A stretch of DNA of 64,000 nt from Arthrobacter sp. Y81 (GCF_002929335.1 NZ_PJIL01000005.1:204778-268777); one strand, 5' to 3'. Counted from the first letter of the stretch, positions 1 to 10,569 are shown. Translations and numbers: made by a program. Notes: a model not told the origin generated them from the letters alone.

Positions 1-1658
1 AGTGCCTCGTAGTCGACCGGAATGTGGCTTACCTCGATTGCCGAGGTGAGCTTGTCCCGGTAGGCCTCTGCGGTCAGACGGAGCGGTTCGTGGGCGATGA
101 GCGCGATGGGGCCGCTGAGGTTGGAGGACATGAATTCCAGCGCTTCCCGGTCAAGGTGGACGTGGGTGGCGTGAAGTTCGAAGGACCGGCGGACGCGGGA
201 CAACAGGGAGATCACGATGATGCCAAGAATGAAGATCGCGGCGATCCGGATGCCCTCGGGACGTTCGAAGATGTTGGCGATCGTGGTGTAGATGAAGACC
301 ACGGCAGTCACCCCGAACCCGACAGTGCGTTTGCGCTGCCTCGCTCGGCGGGACGAAAGCGTGACGGCGACGGCTGCCGAGGTCATCAGTACCAGCACCC
401 CGGTTGCGTACGCGCCGCCCTGGGCGTCGACGTCGGCGTCGAACAGGAACGTGATGAGGAAACCGACCAGGGTGAACACGAGCACCAGGGGCCGCACGGC
501 CTTGGCCCATCCGGGGGCCATACCGTAGCGGGGCAGGTACCGCGGGACCAGGTTCAGCAGCCCGGCCATGGCGGAGGCCCCCGCGAACCAGAGGATGGCG
601 ATGGTGCTGATGTCGTACACGGTGCCGAAGCCGACGCCGAGGTACTCGTGGGCCAGGAAGGCCAGGGCACGGCCGTTGGCCTGGCCACCGGGCTGGAAAT
701 CCTGCTCCGGGATCAGGACGACGGTGATGAAGCTGGTGGCGATCAGGAAGGTGCTCATGATCACGGCGGCCGTGGTCAGCAGGCGGCGGGCGCCCTTGAT
801 GCGGCCGACAGGGTTTTCCTCGGTGTCATCAGGATGGCCCTGGATCTGGGGCATGACAGCCACTCCGGTTTCAAAGCCGGAGAGGCCCAGCGCCAGTTTG
901 GGGAAGACGAGCAGCGCGAAGCCGACGACCATGACCGGGTTGCCGTGGGAGGTCCACAGGGTGCTCCACCAGTCGCCGACGGCAACGGGGTGGGTGAACA
1001 CCTCGAACAGTGTGGTGAGGACCACGACCAGGTTCAGTCCGAGATAGAGGGCGACCAGGGTGACGGCGACGCCGATGGCTTCCTTGAATCCGCGCAGGAA
1101 CACGGCGGCGAGCAGGGCGAGCAGGAAGAGTGTCACGGCAACGTTCTGCCCCTGTAGCCAGGCCGGGACGATCGGGTTCTGGATCACGTGGGCGGTGGCG
1201 TCCGCAGCGGAGAGCGTCATCGTGATCATGAAGTCGGTGGCGGCGAACCCGAGGAGAACCAGGACGAGCAGTTTGCCGCCCCAGCGGGGCATGAGGCGTT
1301 CCAGCATGGCGATGGAGCCCTCGCCGCGGGGGCTCTCGCCCGCAACCCGGCGGTAGACGGGCAGGGCGCCCAGGAGGGTGACGGCCACCAGGACGATGGT
1401 GGCCAGTGGGGAAATCACGCCGGCGGCGAGGGCCGCGATGGCCGGCTGGTAGCCCAGGGTGGAGAAGTAGTCCACCCCGGTCAGGCACATCACCTGCCAC
1501 CACGGATGTTTCTTCAGGTGGGAGTCGCTTACGGCGCCGGGCCCCGGGTGTATCCCCTTGCTGTCCTGGAGTCCGAACAGCAGCCAGATCTTCAGGGCCG
1601 CCATGCCCTTGGGGCGTCGTGCTGATGGGTCCGCGGGGGGCCTGCTCAACGTGGTCAT
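1..1658 (-). CDS. APC-superfamily permease (possible K+ or amino-acid transporter), 3' end cut by window
   Basis: An open frame runs on the minus strand from ATG 1658 off the window start (552 codons visible). AAGGA lies just upstream of the ATG. It has about twelve hydrophobic segments, then a soluble tail from about residue 485. [12 protein letters not shown] at residues 61-72 is the first-helix signature of APC/KUP-like permeases. The gene diverges from kdpFABCDE and shares an intergenic region with repeated motifs, which suggests a role in K+ uptake, as for Bacillus KimA or Kup in the same superfamily. Substrate is inferred from context only; an amino-acid permease is possible. Confidence 0.85.
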   Translation of the reverse strand, partial: MTTLSRPPADPSARRPKGMAALKIWLLFGLQDSKGIHPGPGAVSDSHLKKHPWWQVMCLTGVDYFSTLGYQPAIAALAAGVISPLATIVLVAVTLLGALPVYRRVAGESPRGEGSIAMLERLMPRWGGKLLVLVLLGFAATDFMITMTLSAADATAHVIQNPIVPAWLQGQNVAVTLFLLALLAAVFLRGFKEAIGVAVTLVALYLGLNLVVVLTTLFEVFTHPVAVGDWWSTLWTSHGNPVMVVGFALLVFPKLALGLSGFETGVAVMPQIQGHPDDTEENPVGRIKGARRLLTTAAVIMSTFLIATSFITVVLIPEQDFQPGGQANGRALAFLAHEYLGVGFGTVYDISTIAILWFAGASAMAGLLNLVPRYLPRYGMAPGWAKAVRPLVLVFTLVGFLITFLFDADVDAQGGAYATGVLVLMTSAAVAVTLSSRRARQRKRTVGFGVTAVVFIYTTIANIFERPEGIRIAAIFILGIIVISLLSRVRRSFELHATHVHLDREALEFMSSNLSGPIALIAHEPLRLTAEAYRDKLTSAIEVSHIPVDYEA

Positions 1659-1748
1659 GGATTCCTTTCCGCGCGGCACACCGCGTCGCGACCACAGCCG
1701 AAGCTAGCACCGGCCACGAAGGATTCCCGCGGATTGTCGCCGATCTTT

Positions 1749-1889
1749 GCGAATCCTTAACGCCGGGTCCTTAACACCGGGGCGAATGCGGGAACGGCGA
1801 AAGGCCGTGCGGACCGGTCCACCGACACAGGATTTGTCGCGGGCGCTAAGAAATCGTCAAGGTCCGGCCCTGGCGCGTTAAGAATTCGT
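1749..1889. promoter_or_regulatory. Repeated operator-like motif between permease and kdp operon
   Basis: Copies of GCGYTAAGRAWTCGY occur at 1843-1857 (GCGCTAAGAAATCGT) and 1875-1889 (GCGTTAAGAATTCGT) on the plus strand, 32 bases apart. Copies also lie at 1749-1763 (GCGTTAAGGATTCGC) and, degenerate, at 1763-1777 on the minus strand, 14 bases apart. Each pair faces its own transcription unit. The likely binder is KdpE, encoded in the operon; this is inference, as no KdpE consensus for this genus was available. Confidence 0.55.
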
Positions 1890-1931
1890 TAGGGACGGCT
1901 TTTTCATGGCTCTTTCGCGACTCGCCGGGGG

Positions 1932-1960
1932 TTGACTGGGCCTGTCCCGCAGAAAATGTT
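1932..1960 (+). promoter_or_regulatory. Putative kdp promoter
   Basis: TTGACT at 1932-1937 is a good -35 match. A weak -10 (AATGTT, 1955-1960) follows 17 bases later, leaving a short leader before the GTG at 1985. It lies 43 bases after the last operator-like repeat. The poor -10 would fit an activator-dependent promoter. Confidence 0.35.
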
Positions 1961-1984
1961 GCGGGCGGATGAAAGGAACGTGTC

Positions 1985-2104
1985 GTGGCCGATCTGGCTG
2001 TTGTGGGCATTTTTGTGGTGTCCATGGGTTTCGTGATGTGGGTCGGTCATCTCCTGACCGGGGTGGTTGGCGGTGCCAGCGATGGGCCGGTGACGGACCA
2101 GTGA
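1985..2104 (+). CDS. Small hydrophobic peptide ahead of kdpF
   Basis: A 39-residue frame starts at GTG 1985, with AAGGA at 1973-1977 seven bases upstream. It ends TGA 2102-2104, overlapping the GTG of kdpF, so translation looks coupled. It encodes one membrane segment (LAVVGIFVVSMGFVMWVG) and a short polar tail. I do not recognise it. Its position suggests an extra small subunit or regulator of the Kdp complex, or a coupling leader peptide. It could also be non-coding, but the ribosome site and the overlap argue for translation. Confidence 0.55.
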   Translation: MADLAVVGIFVVSMGFVMWVGHLLTGVVGGASDGPVTDQ

Positions 2105-2199
2105 ACGCGGATGCCATCATGTGGGCCGTGCTGTTGATCGCGGGCCTGGCCCTGCTGGGCTACCTGCTGGTTGTGCTCATTCGCCCGGAAAAATGGTGA
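2101..2199 (+). CDS. kdpF: KdpF, small stabilising subunit of K+ ATPase
   Basis: The frame encodes 32 residues from GTG 2101 (an ATG lies at codon 7). It is a single membrane helix ending LLGYLLVVLIRPEKW, close to the actinobacterial KdpF pattern of a helix followed by RPE. KdpF stabilises the KdpABC complex in the membrane. It overlaps the preceding small gene by four bases and stops seven bases before kdpA. Its size and place fit KdpF well. Confidence 0.85.
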   Translation: MNADAIMWAVLLIAGLALLGYLLVVLIRPEKW

Positions 2200-2206
2200 G
2201 GATCCA

Positions 2207-3874
2207 GTGAACTTCAATACTGCCTCGTTCCTCATTCAGGTGGCCGGCCTTGTCGTGGCCCTGGCCGCCGTGCACAAGCCGCTCGGGGTGTATCTGGCCC
2301 GGGTTTTCGAGGGCAAGACTTCGACCCGGGCGGAGCGGCTGTTCTACCGGCTCGCCGGTGTTGACGCCGGGACCGAGCAGACCTGGTCCGTTTATCTGCG
2401 CAGCGTCCTGGTGTTCTCCGCCGTCTCAATCCTGGCGGTGTTCCTGCTCCAGCGGCTGCAGAGCGCCCTCCCGGGCAGCAACGGTCTGGCCGGGGTTGAC
2501 CCCTGGGTGGCGATGAACACGGCGATTTCCTTTGTCACCAACACCAACTGGCAGACCTACGCCCCGGAGGCCACCGTCGGCATGTTCGTGCAGATGTGCC
2601 TTTTGGCCGTACAGAACTTCCTGTCCGCCGCCGTCGGCATCGTCGTCGCCGTCGCCTTGATCCGGGGCATCGCCCGCACCCGGACGGATCGGCTGGGAAA
2701 CTTCTGGGTCGACCTGGCCCGGACCTCGTTCCGTGTCCTGCTGCCGTTGGCGGCCGTCGTGGCCATCGTGATGGTCCTCGGCGGCATCGTGCAGAACTTC
2801 TGGTCCACCGACGTCACCAACCCGGCGTCCGGGATTGCGCAGACGATTCCCGGCGGGCCCGTCGCGTCCCAGGAGGCGATCAAGATCCTGGGCACCAACG
2901 GCGGCGGCTATTTCAACGCCAACTCCGCCCACCCGTTTGAGAACCCGAACGTGTTCATCAGCCTGTTCCAGGTGTTTCTGCTCCTGCTGATCCCCTCGGC
3001 CCTGCCCTACGCCTACGGCCGGATGGTGGGCGATCAGCGGCAGGGCTTCACCGTTGCCGCGGTCATGGGATCGCTCTGGCTGGCCTCCGTTTCCCTGATG
3101 GGCTGGGTGGTGGCCTCCGGGCAGGGAACAGCGACGGCGGCCGCCGGGGGCCTTGGCGAAGGATTCGAGCAGCGCTTCGGGCCGGTGCCGAGCGCGATCT
3201 TTGCCGCCTCCACCACTTTGACGTCCACCGGGGCCGTGAACACCGCCCATGATTCGCTGCCGCCGCTGGCCGGCGGCACTGCGATGGTGAACATGATGCT
3301 TGGGGAGGTTGCCCCCGGCGGGACGGGCTCCGGGCTGTACGGCATGCTGATCCTGTCCATTATCTCCGTCTTCATCGCCGGGCTCATGGTCGGGCGCACT
3401 CCGGAATACCTGGGGAAAAGGATCGGCCCGAGTGAAATGAAACTCACGGCCCTGTACATCCTGGTCACCCCGGCCCTGGTGCTCGCACTGACCGGCGTCA
3501 CTGCCCTGCTCCCGGACGTCGTGGCCAATGCCCCGTCCTCGGGCCCGCACCAGTTCAGCGAACTGCTCTACGCCTTCACCTCCGGAGCGAACAACAACGG
3601 CTCGGCCTTCGGCGGCATCACCACCTCCGGCCCGTACCTGTCGGTCATGATGGGCATCGCCATGCTGCTGGGCCGCTTCCTGCCGATTGCGCTGGTGCTG
3701 GCCCTGGCCGGCTCCCTCGCCCGGCAACAACGCATCCCCGTGTCGGCCGGAACCGTCCCGACCCACGGATGGCTGTTCGGCTCGCTGCTCCTGGGCGTGA
3801 CGGTCATCCTGACCGCGCTCAGCTACTTTCCGGCCCTTGCCCTGGGGCCTCTCGCAGAAGGACTTCTCAAATGA
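2207..3874 (+). CDS. kdpA: Potassium-transporting ATPase subunit A
   Basis: KdpA is the K+-binding channel-like subunit. The frame gives 555 residues (E. coli 557) from GTG 2207, with GAGG upstream. The four selectivity-filter repeats are visible: TNTNWQ near 111, [18 protein letters not shown] near 229, [10 protein letters not shown] near 339 and [10 protein letters not shown] near 458. About ten membrane helices are present. The stop overlaps the kdpB start (ATGA). Nothing suggests damage. Confidence 0.97.
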   Translation: MNFNTASFLIQVAGLVVALAAVHKPLGVYLARVFEGKTSTRAERLFYRLAGVDAGTEQTWSVYLRSVLVFSAVSILAVFLLQRLQSALPGSNGLAGVDPWVAMNTAISFVTNTNWQTYAPEATVGMFVQMCLLAVQNFLSAAVGIVVAVALIRGIARTRTDRLGNFWVDLARTSFRVLLPLAAVVAIVMVLGGIVQNFWSTDVTNPASGIAQTIPGGPVASQEAIKILGTNGGGYFNANSAHPFENPNVFISLFQVFLLLLIPSALPYAYGRMVGDQRQGFTVAAVMGSLWLASVSLMGWVVASGQGTATAAAGGLGEGFEQRFGPVPSAIFAASTTLTSTGAVNTAHDSLPPLAGGTAMVNMMLGEVAPGGTGSGLYGMLILSIISVFIAGLMVGRTPEYLGKRIGPSEMKLTALYILVTPALVLALTGVTALLPDVVANAPSSGPHQFSELLYAFTSGANNNGSAFGGITTSGPYLSVMMGIAMLLGRFLPIALVLALAGSLARQQRIPVSAGTVPTHGWLFGSLLLGVTVILTALSYFPALALGPLAEGLLK

Positions 3875-6006
3875 CCCCGTCCCGGACGGACACCGCCGCC
3901 GCCGCCGCCGAAACCTACGCCGACGGCAACCCCCTGGGCACCCCCGGGGAGCACAAGCACCACACCAAGGCCCCGGCGAAGCTGACGCTCTCCACCGTCG
4001 CGGCCGCACTCCCGGTCGCGGTCCGGAAGCTCGCACCGCGGCAGATGATCCATTCCCCGGTCATGTTCACCGTGCTTGTCGGCGCCGCCCTGTGCACGGT
4101 TATCAGCGCGGCCCGGCCGTCGGTGTTCGGCATCGCTGTCACGGCGTGGCTGTGGCTCACCGTGCTGTTCGGAACACTCTCCGAAGCCATCGCGGAGGGC
4201 CGGGGCAAAGCCCAGGCCGACAGCCTCCGGGCGAGCCGCAAAGGCGTACACGCCAGGCTGCGGCAGCCCGACGGCAGCACCAGGGACGTCCCCGGCACGG
4301 AGCTGCGGCTCAACGACGTCGTCATCTGCGAAGCCGGGGACGTTATCCCCTCGGACGGTGAAATCATCGAGGGCCTGGCCAGTGTTGACGAATCGACCAT
4401 CACCGGCGAATCGGCCCCGGTCATCCGCGAATCCGGCGGGGACCGCTCCTCCGTCACCGGCGGCACCAGGGTCCTCTCGGACCGCATCGTCATCCGCATC
4501 ACCGCCGAGCCGGGCCAGACCTTCATCGACCGGATGATCAAGCTCGTCGAGGGCGCCGTGCGGCAGAAGACCCCCAACGAGATCGCCCTGCACGTACTCC
4601 TCGTGTCCCTGACGATCGTGTTCCTCATCGTCACCATGTCCCTGGCACCGTTCGCCTCCCTCGCCGGGGCCACGCCGTCACCGATCGTGCTGGTCGCGCT
4701 CCTGGTCTGCCTGATCCCCACGACCATCGGGGCCCTGGTCCCCGCGATCGGCATCGCGGGCATGGACCGCCTGGTCCAGCACAACGTGCTGGCCACCTCC
4801 GGCCGCGCCGTCGAAACCGCCGGGGACATCACCACCCTGCTGCTGGACAAGACCGGCACCATCACCTACGGCAACCGCCGCGCCGTCAACTTCTTCCCCG
4901 CCAACGCTGTGGAGCGGACCGAACTCATCGACGCGGCCCGGCTCTCCAGCCTGGCCGATGACACCCCCGAGGGGCGCTCCATCGTGGACCTCGCCGCAGA
5001 CAAAGGCGTGACCGGGCCTGACCTGGGCGCACTCCGAAAGACCTTCGGCGAGTTTGCGGTGGTCGAGTTCAGCGCCAGCACCCGGATGAGCGGGCTGGAT
5101 GTTGACGGCACGCAGATCCGCAAGGGCGCCGCGTCCGCGGTAGCCGCGTTCGTTGAAGAGGCCGGCGGCCGCATCCCGGCCGAAGTCGAGCACCGGGTGA
5201 AGGAAATCTCCGCCCAGGGCGGCACACCCCTGCTGGTCGCCCGGATCAGCGCGGCCAGCCACGCCGAAGTCCTCGGAACCGTCCACCTGGCCGACGTCGT
5301 CAAGCCCGGCATGCACGCCCGCTTCGCCGAACTGCGGAAAATGGGAATCCGGACCGTGATGATCACCGGCGACAACCCCATCACCGCCAAGGCGATCGCC
5401 GCCGAGGCCGGCGTCGATGACTTCCTCGCCGAAGCCACCCCCGAGGACAAACTCGCCGTCATCAAAAAGGAACAGTCCGAAGGGAGGCTGGTGGCCATGA
5501 CCGGGGACGGCACCAACGATGCCCCCGCGCTGGCCGCCGCCGACGTCGGGGTCGCGATGAACTCCGGGACCCCGGCAGCGAAGGAGGCCGCGAACATGGT
5601 GGATCTCGACTCCGATCCGACCAAGCTCATCAACATCGTCGGCATCGGCAAGCAACTGCTCATCACCCGCGGCGCGCTCACCACCTTCTCGGTCGCGAAC
5701 GACGTCGCCAAATACTTCGCCATCGTCCCGGCCCTGTTCACCGCCGCCTTCCCCGGGCTCGGGCTGCTGAACATCATGGGCCTGGCCACCCCGTCCTCGG
5801 CCATCCTGTCCGCGGTGATCTTCAACGCCCTGATCATCATTGCCCTGGTACCGCTGGCCCTGCGCGGCGTGAAGTACCGGGCAGTGTCGGCCAACCAGGC
5901 CCTGGGCCGGAACCTGCTGGTCTACGGGCTCGGCGGGCTCATCGCACCCTTCATCGGCATCAAACTCATCGACCTGCTCATTTCCCTCATCCCCGGTATC
6001 GGCTAG
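3871..6006 (+). CDS. kdpB: Potassium-transporting ATPase subunit B (P-type ATPase)
   Basis: KdpB is the ATP-hydrolysing subunit that powers K+ import through KdpA. It has 711 residues from the ATG overlapping kdpA. Motifs in order: TGES (actuator) near 177, DKTGT with the phosphorylated Asp near 325, and [11 protein letters not shown] near 543. The N-terminus is about 30 residues longer than in E. coli and is Ala/Asp and His/Lys rich. kdpC follows after ten bases. Confidence 0.97.
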   Translation: MTPSRTDTAAAAAETYADGNPLGTPGEHKHHTKAPAKLTLSTVAAALPVAVRKLAPRQMIHSPVMFTVLVGAALCTVISAARPSVFGIAVTAWLWLTVLFGTLSEAIAEGRGKAQADSLRASRKGVHARLRQPDGSTRDVPGTELRLNDVVICEAGDVIPSDGEIIEGLASVDESTITGESAPVIRESGGDRSSVTGGTRVLSDRIVIRITAEPGQTFIDRMIKLVEGAVRQKTPNEIALHVLLVSLTIVFLIVTMSLAPFASLAGATPSPIVLVALLVCLIPTTIGALVPAIGIAGMDRLVQHNVLATSGRAVETAGDITTLLLDKTGTITYGNRRAVNFFPANAVERTELIDAARLSSLADDTPEGRSIVDLAADKGVTGPDLGALRKTFGEFAVVEFSASTRMSGLDVDGTQIRKGAASAVAAFVEEAGGRIPAEVEHRVKEISAQGGTPLLVARISAASHAEVLGTVHLADVVKPGMHARFAELRKMGIRTVMITGDNPITAKAIAAEAGVDDFLAEATPEDKLAVIKKEQSEGRLVAMTGDGTNDAPALAAADVGVAMNSGTPAAKEAANMVDLDSDPTKLINIVGIGKQLLITRGALTTFSVANDVAKYFAIVPALFTAAFPGLGLLNIMGLATPSSAILSAVIFNALIIIALVPLALRGVKYRAVSANQALGRNLLVYGLGGLIAPFIGIKLIDLLISLIPGIG

Positions 6007-6016
6007 GAACACCCCC

Positions 6017-6628
6017 ATGAACATTCTCACCGGTTACCTCCGTCAGGCCGGAACCGCCCTGCGGTTCCTCATTCTTGCCACCGTGGTTCTCGGACTGGTC
6101 TATCCATTGGCGATCTTCGGCATCGGGCAGGCCATCGCCCCCTACCAGGCCAACGGATCCATTCTGAAAGGCCCGGACGGCAAGCCCGCCGCTTCGGCAC
6201 TGCTGGCACAGGTCTCCGCCGACGATACCGGCATCCAGGACCCGAAATGGTTCCACGCCCGGCCCTCGGCCGTGAAGTGGGACCCGGACTCGTCCTCGCC
6301 CAGCAACCTCGGCCCCAACGATCCCAAGCTGCTCGATGCCGTCACCGCCAACCGGTCAGCCATTGCCGAGGCAGAAGGCATCAACGGGGCGGATGTCCCC
6401 TCAGATGCCGTGACGGCCAGTGGATCCGGGCTGGACCCGGACATCTCCCCGGCCTACGCCAGGATCCAGGTCCCCAGGATCGCCGCAGCCAGCGGCCTCA
6501 GCCCCGAAGCGGTCCAGTCCATGGTCGACCGGCACACCAGTACAGGTCTGGAGGCGCTCCTGGGACAGCCCTCCGTGAACGTCACGGCACTGAACCTGGA
6601 CCTGGCCGCCGCGGTGCAGTCCAAGTGA
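6017..6628 (+). CDS. kdpC: Potassium-transporting ATPase subunit C
   Basis: KdpC is the single-helix subunit that assists ATP binding in the KdpFABC complex. It has 203 residues, one N-terminal membrane helix (about residues 15-40) and a soluble domain containing DPDISPAYARIQVPRIA, the family signature. It lies ten bases after kdpB and twelve before kdpD, so it is in the same operon. Confidence 0.96.
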   Translation: MNILTGYLRQAGTALRFLILATVVLGLVYPLAIFGIGQAIAPYQANGSILKGPDGKPAASALLAQVSADDTGIQDPKWFHARPSAVKWDPDSSSPSNLGPNDPKLLDAVTANRSAIAEAEGINGADVPSDAVTASGSGLDPDISPAYARIQVPRIAAASGLSPEAVQSMVDRHTSTGLEALLGQPSVNVTALNLDLAAAVQSK

Positions 6629-6640
6629 AAGAATGACCAC

Positions 6641-9292
6641 ATGGCACGGGCAACGCTGCGGATCTTCCTGGGGGCCGCACCCGGGGTCGGCAAAACCTAC
6701 GCCATGCTCGAGGAGGGCCACCGGCTAAAAGGACGCGGCGAGGATGTCGTGGTCGCCTTCGCGATGGACCACGGCCGCAGCGACACCCGTGCCCTGCTCG
6801 ACGGGATCGACGTCATCCCGCCCCGGCGCCTCCCGTACCGGGGCACCGAGTTCGAAGAGATGGACCTCGACGCCGTCCTGGCACGCCGGCCCGGCACCGC
6901 GATCGTGGACGAATACGCGCACTCCAACATCCCCGGCAGCCGCCACCCCAAACGCTGGCAGGACATCGAGGAACTCCTCACCGCCGGCATCAACGTCCTG
7001 TCCACCGTCAACATCCAGCACCTGGAATCCCTGGGTGACGTCGTCAATGCCATCACCGATGTCCGGCAGGCCGAGACCGTGCCCGATGACATCGTCCGGC
7101 GCGCCGATCAGATCCATCTGGTGGACATTTCCCCGGAACTGCTCCGTCAGCGCCTCGGCGACGGAAAAATCTACGCCGCCGACAAGATCGACGCCGCCCT
7201 GTCCAACTACTTCCGCCTCGGTAACCTGACAGCCCTGCGGGAACTTGCCCTGCTCTGGCTCGCCGACAGGGTGGATGAGGGCCTGGCCAAATACCGTGCC
7301 GAGCAGGGGATCGAAGCCAGCTGGCCGGCTCGTGAACGGATTGTCATCGGCCTCACCGGCGGCCCCGAAGGCGAGGCTCTGATCCGCCGGGCCGCCAGAA
7401 TCCTCAAGCGCGTCAGCGGCGGAGACCTGCTCGCTGTTCATGTGCGCGCCGCGGATGGCGTCGCCGCAGAATCCCCGCAGGCCCTCGAAGCCCAGCGCCA
7501 ACTGATCCGAGACCTTGGCGGCAGCTACCACACCGTGGCCGGAGAAGACCCGGCCACGGCCCTGCTGGACTTCGCCCGCAGCGTCAACGCCACCCAGATC
7601 GTCGTCGGTGTCTCCCGCCACAGCAACCTCAGCAGACTGTTCGGCGGCGGCGGGATCGGCAACCGGGTGGTCAGGGACTCCGGCGACATCGACGTGCACA
7701 TGGTCTCCCATGCGCTCGGCGGGCGCGGCCTCGACCATCCACGGGAACGGGACCTCGGACGCGTCCGGGTTGCTGTCGGCTTCGCCCTGGCAGTCCTTCT
7801 CCCGGTCCTGCTGCAGCTGCTGCTGGCCGCCAGCCCGGCCCATAATGTTGCGACGGCCGTCCTGATCCAGCTCACCGGATCGATTGCCGTCGCACTGGTC
7901 GGCGGGCTGTGGCCGGCATTGCTTGGAGCACTGTGGAGCAGCCTCCTGGTGAACTACTATTCCACTCCGCCGGTAGGCAACCTGACTATCAGCGACCCGC
8001 AGAACATCCTCGCGCTCCTGGTCTTCGTCGGCGTCTCCGCAGCTGTGGCAGCCGTGGTGGACGTTTCGGCCCGCCGCTCGAAGGAAGCCTCCCGCGCCCG
8101 GGCGGAGGCCGCAACCCTGGGTGATCTGACGCGCGGGGCCGTCAGCGCCGAGGACACGGTCAAGGGATTGCTCGAGCAGGCGCTGGACGTGTTCCAGGTG
8201 CGCGGCTCATCCCTCTTCACCCGGGCGGGCAGCACCTCCGGGAGCAACGCGGCCGCCGACGGCACTGACAGCAGCTGGCGGCTCGTGGCCCACGCAGGGG
8301 ATATTGCCGCCACCGGCCCGGATGAAGGCGAGAACATCGAAGACGTGAATCCAGGGACCCGCCTCGTCCTCTCAGGCAGGGTCCTGCCGGCTGCCGACCG
8401 GCGCCTGCTCGGCGCGTTCGGCGTCCAGCTCGCGGCCCAGCTCGAACGCCGCCAGCTCGCGGCGAGCCGCCGCGAAGTCCTCCGCCTGGCCGAAAGCAAC
8501 ACTATGCGCACCTCGATCCTCCGTGCCGTCTCCCACGACCTGCGCACACCACTGGCCGGTATCAAACTGGCAGTCGGCGGCCTCAGACAGCCCAACATCC
8601 ACTACACCGCAGAGGAGGAACAGGAACTGCTCGCCACCATTGACGAGTGCTCGGACCGCCTCGACGCCCTCGTGGGCAACCTCCTGGACATGTCCCGGAT
8701 CACCTCGGACTCAGTGAACCCCCTGATCCGGCCGGTCCGCTGGTACGAAGTCATCCAGCCAGCCCTGCACGGCATCCCGGCCGGCAGGGTCCGGGTGGAC
8801 CTGCCGCCCAACATGCCCGAAGTGGATGCCGACGCGGGAATGCTCGAACGGGTCATTGCCAACATCGTGGAAAACGCCATCAAATACGCCCCGGATTCCG
8901 ACATCGTCCTGGTCGGCGCCGCCGGCGGACTCAGCACCACCACACTGACAGGGCAGCCGGCAGGGGAACTGCGCATCATCGACCACGGCCAGGGCGTCCC
9001 CGCCGAAAGCGTCGTGCAAATGTTCCAACCATTCCAACGGCTCGACGACGTCCCGGCGGCCACAGGGGTCGGGCTCGGCCTGGCCGTGGCCAAAGGCTTC
9101 ACCGAAGCGATGGGCGGCACACTCACCGCCGAACAGACACCCGGCGGCGGACTCACCATGGTTATCCGCCTGCCGCTCTCCACCGGCGTAGCCTTCACCG
9201 ACGACGGTGCGCAGGCGCCGGTAAGCGCACAGTCCGCGCTCCTGCGACGGCAGCACACCTCACCCCTCCCAGCCCGGAAGCAGACACCATGA
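6641..9292 (+). CDS. kdpD: Osmosensitive K+ channel sensor histidine kinase KdpD
   Basis: KdpD senses K+ limitation and controls KdpE phosphorylation. It has 883 residues (E. coli 894). Order: KdpD domain with Walker A GAAPGVGKT at 11-19; Usp-like domain about 230-360; four membrane helices about 375-480 (DUF4118); a GAF-like stretch; HisKA with SHDLRTP near 631; HATPase with NIVENAIKYAP near 745 and later Gly-rich boxes. In several bacteria the Usp-like domain of KdpD binds c-di-AMP; whether this one does is unknown. It overlaps kdpE by four bases. Confidence 0.97.
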   Translation: MARATLRIFLGAAPGVGKTYAMLEEGHRLKGRGEDVVVAFAMDHGRSDTRALLDGIDVIPPRRLPYRGTEFEEMDLDAVLARRPGTAIVDEYAHSNIPGSRHPKRWQDIEELLTAGINVLSTVNIQHLESLGDVVNAITDVRQAETVPDDIVRRADQIHLVDISPELLRQRLGDGKIYAADKIDAALSNYFRLGNLTALRELALLWLADRVDEGLAKYRAEQGIEASWPARERIVIGLTGGPEGEALIRRAARILKRVSGGDLLAVHVRAADGVAAESPQALEAQRQLIRDLGGSYHTVAGEDPATALLDFARSVNATQIVVGVSRHSNLSRLFGGGGIGNRVVRDSGDIDVHMVSHALGGRGLDHPRERDLGRVRVAVGFALAVLLPVLLQLLLAASPAHNVATAVLIQLTGSIAVALVGGLWPALLGALWSSLLVNYYSTPPVGNLTISDPQNILALLVFVGVSAAVAAVVDVSARRSKEASRARAEAATLGDLTRGAVSAEDTVKGLLEQALDVFQVRGSSLFTRAGSTSGSNAAADGTDSSWRLVAHAGDIAATGPDEGENIEDVNPGTRLVLSGRVLPAADRRLLGAFGVQLAAQLERRQLAASRREVLRLAESNTMRTSILRAVSHDLRTPLAGIKLAVGGLRQPNIHYTAEEEQELLATIDECSDRLDALVGNLLDMSRITSDSVNPLIRPVRWYEVIQPALHGIPAGRVRVDLPPNMPEVDADAGMLERVIANIVENAIKYAPDSDIVLVGAAGGLSTTTLTGQPAGELRIIDHGQGVPAESVVQMFQPFQRLDDVPAATGVGLGLAVAKGFTEAMGGTLTAEQTPGGGLTMVIRLPLSTGVAFTDDGAQAPVSAQSALLRRQHTSPLPARKQTP

Positions 9293-9963
9293 GCAACGTA
9301 CTCGTGGTGGACGACGACGCCCACATCCGGAGCGCACTAGGGATTACTCTTCGTGCAAACGGCTATACCGTCTCCACCGCACCGGACGGTGAATCCGCAC
9401 TTGTTTCAGCCGCCCAACACCCGGTCAATGTCGTCATCCTCGACCTCGGCCTGCCGGACATCGACGGAACCACAGTCATCACGCGCCTGCGGAAGTGGAG
9501 CGGCGTGCCAATCCTTGTCCTTTCCGCCCGGCACGGTTCCAACGACAAGGTCCAAGCCCTGGACGCCGGCGCGGACGACTACATCACCAAACCGTTCGGA
9601 TTCGACGAGCTGCTCGCCCGCCTCCGCGCCCTGCTGCGCCGCAGCCTTGAACCTGACGAAACACCGATCATCACCACCGACGCGTTCACCGTGGACCTGG
9701 CCTTGCACCGTGTCCTCCGCGACGGAAAGGATGTGAGCCTGACACCCACCGAATGGAACATCCTTGAGCTTCTGGTGCGCAATCCCGAGAAACTCATCAC
9801 CCAACAACAGCTGCTGTCCGAAGTGTGGGGGGCCGCCTACGGGAAGGAAGCCAACTATCTGCGGGTCTATATGGCCCAGCTCCGCCGAAAGCTCGAACCC
9901 GAACCCGGAAACCCCCGCCACCTCTTGACCGAATCCGGCATCGGCTACCGCTTCCAACCCTGA
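9289..9963 (+). CDS. kdpE: KdpE, OmpR-family response regulator
   Basis: KdpE is the transcription activator of kdp, phosphorylated by KdpD. It has 224 residues from the ATG overlapping kdpD. The receiver domain shows DDD at 8-10, phospho-acceptor Asp near 52 (LDLGLPDIDG) and Lys in TKPFG near 104. The C-terminal winged helix ends GIGYRF. It is the natural candidate to bind the repeats at 1749-1889. Confidence 0.96.
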   Translation: MSNVLVVDDDAHIRSALGITLRANGYTVSTAPDGESALVSAAQHPVNVVILDLGLPDIDGTTVITRLRKWSGVPILVLSARHGSNDKVQALDAGADDYITKPFGFDELLARLRALLRRSLEPDETPIITTDAFTVDLALHRVLRDGKDVSLTPTEWNILELLVRNPEKLITQQQLLSEVWGAAYGKEANYLRVYMAQLRRKLEPEPGNPRHLLTESGIGYRFQP

Positions 9964-9978
9964 GCTCCGTCCGGACAT

Positions 9979-10060
9979 GGGACTGTCCGATAAACGGTGT
10001 GTGGGTCCGGCCGGTTTTCACTAGTGAATGGTTCTTTCGAACCGACCGGCGAAGGTAATC
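9979..10060. other. Possible insertion-sequence end and palindromes
   Basis: The stretch after kdpE begins GGGACTGTCCGATAAACGGT, which resembles the terminal repeats of IS256-type elements as I remember them; no database check was possible. It is followed by a perfect 12-base palindrome TTCACTAGTGAA and the hairpin GGTTCTTTCGAACC. No transposase gene remains. If real, this is a solo end marking past insertion between kdp and the fluoride island. Confidence 0.25.
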
Positions 10061-10077
10061 GCGAACGCGTTCAGCGC

Positions 10078-10569
10078 AGGCTTCCACCTCATGACCCAGC
10101 GTGCCCGACCGCCGCCGGTAGGATCAAGAGCCCTGGTGACGCGCAACCTTTCGGTCGTCTTCGCAACGATGCGGCCATCCATTGTGGTCTCAAGTCCTCT
10201 TGAACGGGCAGTGGACACCGCACGCGTGATCGCCGAAGCGGCCGGAGCCGCCCGGTGGGTGGATGAGTGCTTCAAGGACAGGGACTACGGCCCGCAAACG
10301 GGTCACCTCACGGCTGAGGTGACCGCACGGTGGGGAACGGTGGATGACGCGCCCGGTATGGAGCCGGCCGCGGACGTTCTCGCCCGTGCCCGTCCGGCCC
10401 TTGATGCGCTCCTTGACGATGCTCCGGGACTATCCGTGATCGTTGTTACCCATGACGCGGTGATCCGGCCAGATCGGACCTGGCCGCGCCGACCGGGAGC
10501 TGGAACGATCTCTGCCGTGCAAACGGGATCTGGAGTGTCCTGACGACTGATCAGAAACCCGCCGCCTGA
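10078..10569 (+). pseudogene. Frameshifted histidine-phosphatase (phosphoglycerate-mutase-like) remnant
   Basis: Pieces of one histidine-phosphatase protein lie in different frames. Frame 1 from 10081 reads PPHDPACPTAAGRIKSPGDA, resembling the RHGET...AGRI start but with RHG decayed to PHD. The next frame (about 10165-10470) gives SSPLERAVDTARVIAEAAG, then VVTHDAVIRP with the second catalytic His. After another shift the C-terminus reads LAAPTGSWNDLCRANGIWSV and ends TGA 10567-10569. Two frameshifts and loss of the phospho-His motif make it non-functional. It is not a copy of the intact mutase at 15349-16104. Confidence 0.7.

Noticed and set aside
24..1157. A 377-codon plus-strand frame at the window start
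   Set aside because: It lies opposite the permease, whose minus-strand translation gives clear membrane helices and an APC signature.
2426..4036. A 536-codon minus-strand frame opposite kdpA
   Set aside because: Antisense shadow of kdpA/kdpB with low-complexity composition.
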